Assembly (NCBI GenBank): GCA_021158345.1
Contig: JAGGUV010000097.1
Location: forward strand, 1 to 56,999
Length of the DNA: 56,999 bases
Source: Bacteroidales bacterium
Lineage (GTDB): Bacteria; Bacteroidota; Bacteroidia; Bacteroidales; AUK083
Direction of reading: 5' to 3'
Shown: one piece after another, positions 1 to 7,971 of the stretch
How the letters are laid out: the number at the start of each line of letters is the position of its first letter
Position numbering within the stretch: position 1 is the first letter of the stretch
Program-made: the position numbers and the translations under genes
Notes under the pieces: generated by a model
The model's database searches: none
The model's input: only the letters and a program-made list of their open reading frames with translations
What the model was told of the DNA's origin: nothing

Positions 1-741
1 AAAAATTTATGGTATAATCCTGACAAAGACGGAGATTTTAATTTCAGAAAAGCATATTCAGATGAAAACACTTTAAATTCAATAAATAATATTGGTAGAA
101 AATGGGCTGCTATAAATATTCTATCAGCAAAAAAATATAATATTGATGATGAATTTCCTTTTGAGTTTAAGCCTGAGAAAAAAATTTCGAAACAATTGTT
201 AATGCAGGTTTTAAGAAACCACTACGAAGGTACTAAATATGAAATTACAGATAAAAATCCTCATAAAAATAAAATAGCAACAATCTGTTCAAATACAAAC
301 CAGTTTGCTTTTGTTGCCGAATTAAGAAATTTTATGCCTGTTGATATCGGAGTTGTTATGTGGGTTGCTCCCCGCAGACCCTGTACACAGGCTTTTATCC
401 CTTGGTATTGTGGAATTACGACAGTCCCTGAAAATTATTTTACTTATGATTTTAAATATGCTTCTGAAAATCATTTCAAAAAAAATGCTTTTAAAGATAT
501 TGAAAATCTTGCTTTTTTAAAATTTAAAAAATTTACTGAAGATATTGATAAAGATTATTTTAATTCAATTTCTGAAGAAAAACACAGTAATAAAATTTTT
601 GAAAATAAGCTTTTAAAAAAACAAGAAAAATTTGAACGTAAAGCATTAAAAATTTATCAGAAAGATAAAAGAAAAGCTAAAAAAATGTTGACAAGATATT
701 CAGAAAAAGCTGCTTTAAAAGCATTGAAAATAATAAATTAA
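1..741 (+). CDS. C69 family dipeptidase, C-terminal part (5' end outside the window)
   Basis: Frame 1 is open from base 1 (KNLWYNPDKDGDFNFRKAYS...) and continuous with ORF 196-741; motif NQFAFVAELRNFMPVDIGVVMWVAPRRPCTQAFIPWYCG is typical of peptidase C69 dipeptidases. Confidence 0.85.
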   Translation, partial: KNLWYNPDKDGDFNFRKAYSDENTLNSINNIGRKWAAINILSAKKYNIDDEFPFEFKPEKKISKQLLMQVLRNHYEGTKYEITDKNPHKNKIATICSNTNQFAFVAELRNFMPVDIGVVMWVAPRRPCTQAFIPWYCGITTVPENYFTYDFKYASENHFKKNAFKDIENLAFLKFKKFTEDIDKDYFNSISEEKHSNKIFENKLLKKQEKFERKALKIYQKDKRKAKKMLTRYSEKAALKALKIIN

Positions 742-805
742 AAGAAAATTGATTTTTTAGTAATTATCAACATTTTAAGCTCAACAGTAAAAATTTATTG
801 TGATA

Positions 806-849
806 AAAGAGTAATTCTGATATTTATCAGAATTACTCTTTGCTCTTTT
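806..849. terminator. Bidirectional rho-independent terminator between convergent genes
   Basis: Perfect 17-bp stem AAAGAGTAATTCTGATA / TATCAGAATTACTCTTT with a 2-nt loop, followed by a T-rich tract. Confidence 0.85.
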
Positions 850-850
850 T

Positions 851-1318
851 TTATATAAACTGAATATTTTCTTTTTTAGTAATTTTCTCACAATAATGAC
901 AATGAAGTTTAATGTCTTCCTTATCAATAACCTTAAATCTTGTAGTTACATTTTGGTTATTAGTGATACATTTAGGGTTAAAACATTTAACAATGCCTGT
1001 GATAGTGTCAGGGATTTCAACTTGTCTTTTCTCAATAACTTTATAATTTTTAATAACAATAAGAGTCGCTGACGGAGCCGCTAAAGCTATTTTGTTTATT
1101 TCTTCGCTTTTGAAATATTTATTGCTGACTTTTATAAGACCTTTATCGCCATATTTTTTACTGTCGAGATGTGTGCCGAAAAGTATTTGATTATCGATAT
1201 TATCAAGACCAAGAATTTTAATAACTCTGAAAACACTTTTTGAAGGAATATGGTCAATTACAGTACCATTTTCAATAGCAGTAACTTTTAGTTCTTTTCT
1301 TAACTGATTATCGTTCAT
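851..1318 (-). CDS. pyrI: Aspartate carbamoyltransferase regulatory subunit
   Basis: 155 aa; TAIENGTVIDHIPSKSVFRVIKILGL and C-terminal zinc Cys motif CFNPKCITNN...LHCHYCE. Confidence 0.95.
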   Translation of the reverse strand: MNDNQLRKELKVTAIENGTVIDHIPSKSVFRVIKILGLDNIDNQILFGTHLDSKKYGDKGLIKVSNKYFKSEEINKIALAAPSATLIVIKNYKVIEKRQVEIPDTITGIVKCFNPKCITNNQNVTTRFKVIDKEDIKLHCHYCEKITKKENIQFI

Positions 1319-1386
1319 TTGATTTTTTATTTATTAAAAATTTACTTTAATTATTTTATGTGTTCAAAATTGTTTTTCTGACACAT

Positions 1387-2295
1387 TTATTTTAAGCCTA
1401 AAATTGAAGCTATTAAAGCCTCACGAACGTAAACGCCGTTTAAAGCCTGCTGAAAATAATACGCTTTAGGATTTGTGTCAACATCTTCAGATATTTCATT
1501 TACTCGTGGCAGAGGATGAAGTATTTTAAGATTATCTTTTGAATTTTCAAGCATATCATTTTTGAGCACATAACTGTTTTTCACTCTTTCGTATTCAAGA
1601 GGGTCGGCAAAACGCTCGCGTTGTATTCTTGTCATATAAAGAATATCAACTTTAGGGATTACCTCATTAATATCAGTATATTGATAATATTTTAGATTTT
1701 TATCTTTAATAAATCTTTTTACAGAGCTTGGAAGTTTAAGCTCAACAGGTGAAACAAGATGGAAAGTGCAATTGCAATCACTCAAAGCAATAACAAGAGA
1801 ATGCACAGTTCTGCCATATTTAAGATCACCAACAAAAGCAACATTAAGATTATCGAGAGTTCCCTGTGTTTTTCTGATAGAATAAAGGTCGAGCAGGCAT
1901 TGAGTCGGATGTTGATTAGCTCCGTCGCCTGCATTTATAACAGGTACAGAAGCTACCTCACTGGCAAAGCGTGCACTGCCTTCAACAGGATGACGCATTA
2001 CTATCAAATCAGAATAATTGCTCACTGTTTTTATAGTGTCTTTTAATGATTCACCTTTTTTAACACTTGAACTTGAAGCATCAGTAAAACCGACAATATG
2101 CCCTCCAAGACGGTTTACTGCACTTTCAAAACTTAAACGTGTTCTGGTAGAAGGTTCAAAAAATAAACTCGCAATAACATAATCATTTAAAATGTTTTGT
2201 GTAGGTTGTTTTTCAAATTCTTCTGCAATATCTAATATTTTTAAATATTCTTCTTTTGAATAATCATTTATTGAAATCAGACTTTTATTTTTCAT
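1387..2295 (-). CDS. pyrB: Aspartate carbamoyltransferase catalytic subunit
   Basis: 302 aa; [41 protein letters not shown] motifs. Confidence 0.97.
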   Translation of the reverse strand: MKNKSLISINDYSKEEYLKILDIAEEFEKQPTQNILNDYVIASLFFEPSTRTRLSFESAVNRLGGHIVGFTDASSSSVKKGESLKDTIKTVSNYSDLIVMRHPVEGSARFASEVASVPVINAGDGANQHPTQCLLDLYSIRKTQGTLDNLNVAFVGDLKYGRTVHSLVIALSDCNCTFHLVSPVELKLPSSVKRFIKDKNLKYYQYTDINEVIPKVDILYMTRIQRERFADPLEYERVKNSYVLKNDMLENSKDNLKILHPLPRVNEISEDVDTNPKAYYFQQALNGVYVREALIASILGLK

Positions 2296-2398
2296 TTATT
2301 ATATTGTTAAATTGTTATGTTTTTTAACAGACTCGTTTTTTTATTTTTTAAACTTTTTACCCTTAACTTTTTTAATATCTGATAAAAATACAAAAAAA

Positions 2399-2428
2399 AA
2401 GCGACTTTTTTTAAAGTCGCTTTTCAAA
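2399..2428 (-). terminator. Rho-independent terminator after the cDPG-synthetase-like gene
   Basis: AAAAGCGACTTT-TTTT-AAAGTCGCTTTT hairpin with flanking A/T tracts. Confidence 0.75.
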
Positions 2429-2432
2429 AAAA

Positions 2433-3770
2433 TTATAGATTAAATTTTTTAACAAAATCACCGAGGATATCATTTAAATCAGGTTTTCCAATTTCCTGAA
2501 GATCATAATAAACACGTGTGTTTGGTTTTTTAATATTGATAATTCTGTTTAAGTCGATAGGAGTACCGATAATAACAGAATCACAATCAGTATTGTTAAT
2601 AGTAGTTTCTAAGTCTTTTAGTTGTTCTTTGCTGTATCCCATAGCAGGTAATAGAGTACCGATATTAGGATAAATTTTAAATGTTTCAGCTAATTTACCA
2701 ACAACAAAAGGTCTTGGGTCAACTTCCTCAGCAGCACCGAATTTACGGGCAGCAATAGTACCTGCACCTAATTTCATTTCACCGTGAGTTAAAGTAGGAC
2801 CATCTTCTACAACTAAAACTCTCTTACCTTTGATAACTTCAGGATTATCAACAGAAATAGGAGAAGCAGCATCAATAACCTGAGCTTTAGGATTAACTTT
2901 AGCAATGCTTTCTCTAACGGTTTGAATACCTTCAGGATAAGCAGAGTCCATTTTGTTAATAACAATAGCGTCAGCTAATCTCATATTAACTTCACCCGGA
3001 TAATAGCTTAATTCAGCACCTGGTCTGTGAGGGTCGGCAACAGTAATAGTAAGGTCAGGTTTGTAGAATGAGAAGTCGTTATTACCACCGTCCCAAAGAA
3101 TAACATCACAACCTGCAGGGTCTTTTTCGGCTGCTCTTAAAATAGCTTCATAGTCAACACCTGCATAGATAATGTTACCGCGAACAACATGAGGTTCGTA
3201 TTCTTCCATTTCTTCAACAGTACATTCATTTTTCTTCAAATCTTCGACAGTAGCAAATCTTTGAACAGCTTGTTTAGCAAGATCGCCGTAAGGCATAGGA
3301 TGACGGATAGCAATAACTTTAAGACCTTTTTCCATTAAGTATTCAATAACTTTTCTGGAAGTTTGTGATTTACCACAACCTGTTCTGGTAGCAACAACAG
3401 CAATAACAGGTTTTGTACTTTTAACCATAGTGTCATTAGGACCTAATAAAATAAAATTAGCACCGGCAGCATTTACTATGGAGCTAATATTCATAAGTCT
3501 TTTGTAAGGGACATCGCTGTAAGAAAAAACACAATCGTCAATGTTTTTCTCTTTAATAAGATTTGGTAAATCTTCTTCTGCAACAATTGGGATACCATTT
3601 GGATATAAGTCTTCACCTGCTAAAACAGCAGGATAAGCTCTTCCATCGATATCGGGAATTTGTGCGGCTGTAAAAGCCACTACATTATAGTTGACATTTC
3701 CACGATAATATGTGTTAAAATTATGGAAATCTCTTCCCGCAGCACCAATAATAATTACATTTTTTTTCAT
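2433..3770 (-). CDS. Cyclic 2,3-diphosphoglycerate synthetase-like P-loop GTPase/ATPase family protein
   Basis: 445 aa; N-terminal Rossmann-like MKKNVIIIGAAGRDFHNFN, P-loop ATRTGCGKSQTSRKV, DGGNNDFSFYKPDLTITV. Confidence 0.8.
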   Translation of the reverse strand: MKKNVIIIGAAGRDFHNFNTYYRGNVNYNVVAFTAAQIPDIDGRAYPAVLAGEDLYPNGIPIVAEEDLPNLIKEKNIDDCVFSYSDVPYKRLMNISSIVNAAGANFILLGPNDTMVKSTKPVIAVVATRTGCGKSQTSRKVIEYLMEKGLKVIAIRHPMPYGDLAKQAVQRFATVEDLKKNECTVEEMEEYEPHVVRGNIIYAGVDYEAILRAAEKDPAGCDVILWDGGNNDFSFYKPDLTITVADPHRPGAELSYYPGEVNMRLADAIVINKMDSAYPEGIQTVRESIAKVNPKAQVIDAASPISVDNPEVIKGKRVLVVEDGPTLTHGEMKLGAGTIAARKFGAAEEVDPRPFVVGKLAETFKIYPNIGTLLPAMGYSKEQLKDLETTINNTDCDSVIIGTPIDLNRIINIKKPNTRVYYDLQEIGKPDLNDILGDFVKKFNL

Positions 3771-3903
3771 TATTATTTCCCTTTAAAATTTATAAAATTA
3801 TTTAATTATATTATCAAATGCAAAGATAAAAGATTAAAATTCTTGAGCAAATTTTATAAAATAATTTTATAAAAAATTTTATTAACGGGATTTTAAACAG
3901 TCT

Positions 3904-5976
3904 CTATTCAGGATACTCAATTCTTATATGATGAATATTTAACAATCTCTTTTTAAAGACATTTTTAACTTTTGTAATGTCCTTAAAAGTAATATCAGAA
4001 TTAATAAATTGTTTTTCCTGAATTTGTTTATCAATAATATTGTCAACGAGGTCGTTAATTTTTTGTTCATCAGGTTCTTTAATACTGCGCGAGGCAGCTT
4101 CAACAGAATCAGCCATCATAAGAATAGCAGTTTCTTTTGAAAAAGGCAAAAGTCCATTATATGAAAAATCATCTTCGTTAATTGGTTCATCGGGGAAATA
4201 TTTTTTCTGTAGAGTATAAAAATATTCCACTTTTCTGGTGCCATGATGTGTCCTGATAAAGTCAATAATTTTTTCAGGAAGTTTATACTTTTTAGCCATT
4301 TCAATACCCTTAATAACATGGCTGATAATAATTTTTGCACTCTCTGCATAAGTATGGTCGTCATGAGGATTAGTACCTGATGATTGGTTTTCAATAAAAT
4401 ACATAGGCATATCCATTTTTCCTATATCATGATACAAAGCTCCTGTTCTTATCAGTAATGAATTACCTCCGATTTTGTAAATAGCTTCTTCTGCTAAATT
4501 TGAAACCTGCAGCGAATGTTGAAAAGTACCAGGTGCTTTCATTGATAATTGCCTTAAGAGTTTTGAATTTGAATCTGACAACTCCATTAAAGTAACATCA
4601 GTAATAAATCCAAATAATTTTTCATATAAAAATATTAATGGATATGAAAATAATGTTAAGATTGAACTTATTGCAAATAATCCGTAATTTATATATTTAA
4701 TATCTTCAAAATTTCCTTGTTGTATAAGTGATAAGGCTGTGTATATTAACGAATAAGATAAAAATATTAACACTGAAGTAAGGAAAAATTGTGAGCGATT
4801 TTGCAATTTTACTATGCTTAAGATGGTAACAATGCCTGTTATTAATTGCAGAAATATAAACTCGAAACTATTTGGTACAATAAGCCCGATTAAAACTATT
4901 GTGATAATGGTTACAAACAACGCCAGATTAGTATCAAAAAATGAACGTATAACAATTGGAACTAAACATATTGGCACAAGGTATATTAAACTGGGATTAT
5001 ATTTAACAGTTATTTTAGTCATAAAAACTGTTAAGATAATTGTAAATAAAATCAATATTAGTTTTTTGTTACTGTAAAAAATATCCTTTCTGAAAAACAG
5101 CAAAAACAAAATAAATACTGTAATAATAATTAACACTAATATTATTTGTCCTGTTAATATCAAATGATAATCAGAAGAATTGCCTATTTGATTTTCATAA
5201 TCTTTTTTTAAAGAATAAAGAATTTGAAATTTATTATTTGAAATAATATCCCCTTTTGAAATAATTTTTTCGCCTTTTTGAATCATACCATGCGATAAAG
5301 AAATTTTATTTAATGCTGCTTGTTTTGCTTTTAAAGTAAGATTTTCATCATATTTTACATTTTGAATAATACAATTTGTTAAAAGCCTTGTTAAAAGCGT
5401 AACATCAATATTATCATGTTCTTTTAATACCTTTTGAATATATATGTTAGCACTGTGAATTGTAAACAAATCTTTCAGCTCTTTTTTTTCTGCAACATTA
5501 TTTTTTAAAATATTGATATTATAATCATCAGGCTTATTTTCAATTGTTTTATGCACTTCAATTATCCCTTTTGATAATATAGTGTCATAAATTGAAACAC
5601 AAACCTCTCTGTTAAGATTTTTTAAATAATTGTTTGAGTCTTTATTCGGATATTTTTCATCCCATTTTAAATTAAAATTTTTAATAAGTTTATTTTTGTT
5701 TTGATCAGATGTGTCTTTTATGTATTTAAAATAAGGGTGTAAATTTTTTAAAATTTCCTTTTTTTCAACTTTTATTTCAGCATCTGATTTTAGTATCGCA
5801 AAATCAAAAGGCGCTATTAAATCTTCGTGCTGCCAAGGCTTGCCCTTTTGAAATTCATATTTGAATTTTAAATTCTTTGGAAAGAATGATAATAATATAA
5901 GTACTGTTACTGTGAATAAAAAATACTTGTATATTAAAAGATAATGTTCTCTAAAAAAAGATAAAATTTTTTTCAT
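3904..5976 (-). CDS. pgpH: 7TM-HD family phosphohydrolase (PgpH-like; putative cyclic-di-AMP phosphodiesterase)
   Basis: 690 aa; multiple TM helices then HD domain ...APGTFQHSLQVSNLAEEA...RTGALYHDIGKMDMPMYFIENQ...DDHTYAES. Confidence 0.85.
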   Translation of the reverse strand: MKKILSFFREHYLLIYKYFLFTVTVLILLSFFPKNLKFKYEFQKGKPWQHEDLIAPFDFAILKSDAEIKVEKKEILKNLHPYFKYIKDTSDQNKNKLIKNFNLKWDEKYPNKDSNNYLKNLNREVCVSIYDTILSKGIIEVHKTIENKPDDYNINILKNNVAEKKELKDLFTIHSANIYIQKVLKEHDNIDVTLLTRLLTNCIIQNVKYDENLTLKAKQAALNKISLSHGMIQKGEKIISKGDIISNNKFQILYSLKKDYENQIGNSSDYHLILTGQIILVLIIITVFILFLLFFRKDIFYSNKKLILILFTIILTVFMTKITVKYNPSLIYLVPICLVPIVIRSFFDTNLALFVTIITIVLIGLIVPNSFEFIFLQLITGIVTILSIVKLQNRSQFFLTSVLIFLSYSLIYTALSLIQQGNFEDIKYINYGLFAISSILTLFSYPLIFLYEKLFGFITDVTLMELSDSNSKLLRQLSMKAPGTFQHSLQVSNLAEEAIYKIGGNSLLIRTGALYHDIGKMDMPMYFIENQSSGTNPHDDHTYAESAKIIISHVIKGIEMAKKYKLPEKIIDFIRTHHGTRKVEYFYTLQKKYFPDEPINEDDFSYNGLLPFSKETAILMMADSVEAASRSIKEPDEQKINDLVDNIIDKQIQEKQFINSDITFKDITKVKNVFKKRLLNIHHIRIEYPE

Positions 5977-6372
5977 CTGTTAAATAATTTTATTTGATAA
6001 AAATCAAAGCTACAATTTATATTGAATTATTAAATAATACAAATTATTTTTTTATGTAAATTATAGCAAAAATACTATTTTTCTGTTTTTATTTACTAAT
6101 TTAATAAAAATCTATAAATTTTAAAATGATGGATTATTTTGTTTGATTTTTAATTTCGGATGCGGATAATACCTCTGTACACTTGTAGTTTTTTCTAACC
6201 GGAATCCTACAGGGATGTTAAATAAGATTTTTGCCAACACAGAAATTCCAACATAGAAAACTAAAAGAGCATAATCTCTCCATCCACAGAAAAAAAAAAG
6301 AAAAACAATTTTTTTATATATTGAAATATGATATATTTTATTTAAATTTGATGTTTCAATTCATACAAAAAT

Positions 6373-6540
6373 ATGAACAGAATAATATTAGTTTTGAAAA
6401 AAAAGAAATTAAGTAAAAGTGGCTTGCTGAGAAACTTGGTAAAAGTTATAATTTGATTAATGGTTATGTTCAAAACCTATAACAGCACTTACTTGAAGTC
6501 CTTTTTGAAATTAATAAAATGTTTACGGGATTATTTTATT
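6373..6540 (+). pseudogene. Frameshifted, stop-interrupted remnant of a small HTH (XRE-like) regulator
   Basis: MNRIILVLKKKKLSK, then a frame change into KWLAEKLGKSYNLINGYVQNL*QHLLEVLFEINKM; residues resemble a Bacteroidota XRE-type HTH. Confidence 0.45.
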
Positions 6541-6594
6541 TACCGGTATTAATAATAATCAATCCAAATAAATATTTAATAAAATAATTGAGAA

Positions 6595-6678
6595 AACTCC
6601 GTAGGAGTTAAATAATAATAACCGCAGGTGAAACCTGTGGTAATATGGATAAATAAAAATACAACTCCGAAGGAGTTG
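6595..6678. repeat. Cluster of three short palindromes (intergenic repeat cluster)
   Basis: AACTCC-GTA-GGAGTT (6595-6609), ACCGCAGGT-GAA-ACCTGTGGT (6621-6641), CAACTCC-GAA-GGAGTTG (6662-6678). Confidence 0.7.
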
Positions 6679-6848
6679 AACTAAAATAATTTATATTATT
6701 ATAAAACTTGCATTAATAGTTGTAAACAGCTCCAAACAATCCCATGATTCTCGCAAAAGTAAATCATAACTTTTGAAAAAAACGAGGCCTTTAATATTTA
6801 TTAAAAAATAATTTAAAAATTTCACCATAATCATAGCTTAAAATTTAT

Positions 6849-6856
6849 TATATTTG
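6849..6856 (+). promoter_or_regulatory. Bacteroidota-type -7 element TATATTTG for the NlpC/P60 gene
   Basis: Matches TAnnTTTG 22 bp before the ATG at 6878; argues against the TTG start in the ORF track. Confidence 0.45.
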
Positions 6857-6877
6857 AATAATAAAATTATAAAGATT

Positions 6878-7654
6878 ATGAAATTTGGTATATGTAATTT
6901 AAGCTCAGCACCTTTAAGAATCGAACCATCGCATAAATCAGAAATGGTAAACGAATTATTATTCGGTGAAACTTATAAGATTATTGAGAAATATGAAAAT
7001 TGGTATAAAATCATCTCTGATTTTGATGATTACCATGGGTGGATTAATGAAAATCAGTTTTGTAATATTGATGAAATGGAATACACAAGAATTAAAAAAT
7101 CAAAATTATTTTATACTAAAAACTTGTGTGAAAACATTTTCAATAAAACAAAAAATATAAAATCTCCTATTATAATTGGCAGCACTTTGCCGGCTCTTAA
7201 AAATAAAAGTTTTAAAATTAATAACGATTTTTATGAATTTTATGGTGATACATCTGATGAAAAATCAGACATAAGAGAATCACTGATAAAAACAGCTAAA
7301 AAATATTTGAATGCTCCTTATTTGTGGGGTGGACGTTCTCCTTTTGGTATCGACTGCTCAGGATTTACACAAATAGTATTTAAAATTCAAGGTATAGAAC
7401 TTTTCAGAGATGCTGCACAGCAGGCAACACAAGGTAAAAATTTAAATTTTATCTCCGAAGCAAAACCCGGCGACCTTGCCTTCTTTGATAATGAAGAAGG
7501 GGATATTGTGCATGTGGGAATTATTATGGAAAACAAAAAAATTATTCATGCTTATGGCTGTGTTCGTATTGACAATATTGACCATAACGGGATATTTAAC
7601 TCGGAATTAAATAAATACACTCACAATTTAAGATTGATAAAAAAAATAATCTGA
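6878..7654 (+). CDS. C40 (NlpC/P60) cell-wall peptidase with N-terminal SH3-like domains
   Basis: MKFGICNLSSAPLRIEPSHKSEMVNELLFGE (SH3) and YLWGGRSPFGIDCSGFTQIVFK...GDLAFFD...IVHVGIIME (NlpC/P60 Cys and His). Confidence 0.9.
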   Translation: MKFGICNLSSAPLRIEPSHKSEMVNELLFGETYKIIEKYENWYKIISDFDDYHGWINENQFCNIDEMEYTRIKKSKLFYTKNLCENIFNKTKNIKSPIIIGSTLPALKNKSFKINNDFYEFYGDTSDEKSDIRESLIKTAKKYLNAPYLWGGRSPFGIDCSGFTQIVFKIQGIELFRDAAQQATQGKNLNFISEAKPGDLAFFDNEEGDIVHVGIIMENKKIIHAYGCVRIDNIDHNGIFNSELNKYTHNLRLIKKII

Positions 7655-7681
7655 TTTTCTTTTTAAAATTAAAATAAAATA

Positions 7682-7689
7682 TAGATTTG
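7682..7689 (+). promoter_or_regulatory. Putative -7 element TAGATTTG upstream of the FMN riboswitch
   Basis: Matches TAnnTTTG about 45 bp before the aptamer start. Confidence 0.4.
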
Positions 7690-7733
7690 CAAATGCAATT
7701 TCAGAGAAAAAAATTCTCTATAATTGCAAAAAA

Positions 7734-7846
7734 TATCTTCAGGGCAGGGTGTAATTCCCGACCGGCGGTGATAGTCCGCGACTCCCTTTTGGGACTGATT
7801 TGGTGAAATTCCAAAGCCGACAGTAAAGTCTGGATGGAAGAAGATT
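7734..7846 (+). ncRNA. FMN riboswitch (RFN element)
   Basis: ATCTTCAGGGCAGGGTGTAATTCCCGACCGGCGGTGATAGTCCGCGACTCC...GGACTGATTTGGTGAAATTCCAAAGCCGACAGTAAAGTCTGGATGGAAGAAGAT is a near-consensus RFN sequence. Confidence 0.97.
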
Positions 7847-7892
7847 ATTAATGCGGTTTTTTATACGACATTATCCTTTTTTGAAATATATG

Positions 7893-7927
7893 CCCTGATG
7901 TTAATTTTTTACATCAGGGTTTTTTAT
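7893..7927 (+). terminator. Rho-independent terminator, likely the FMN riboswitch expression platform
   Basis: CCCTGATGT-TAATTTTTT-ACATCAGGG followed by TTTTTTATT, between aptamer and receptor start codon. Confidence 0.85.
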
Positions 7928-7971
7928 TGCCCTGAAATTTTTATTGTTAAATCTTTTAAAATTTTAAATTT

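Noticed and set aside
1759-2046. 95-aa plus-strand ORF inside pyrB
   Set aside because: Antisense to a highly conserved gene; no independent support.
4116-4394. 92-aa minus-strand ORF in another frame of the HD-hydrolase gene
   Set aside because: Overlaps the conserved HD domain coding sequence; spurious alternate frame.
6231-6416. 61-aa ORF MPTQKFQHRKLKEH...
   Set aside because: Low-complexity, Lys-rich, no recognisable domain; overlaps the decayed HTH remnant in another frame.
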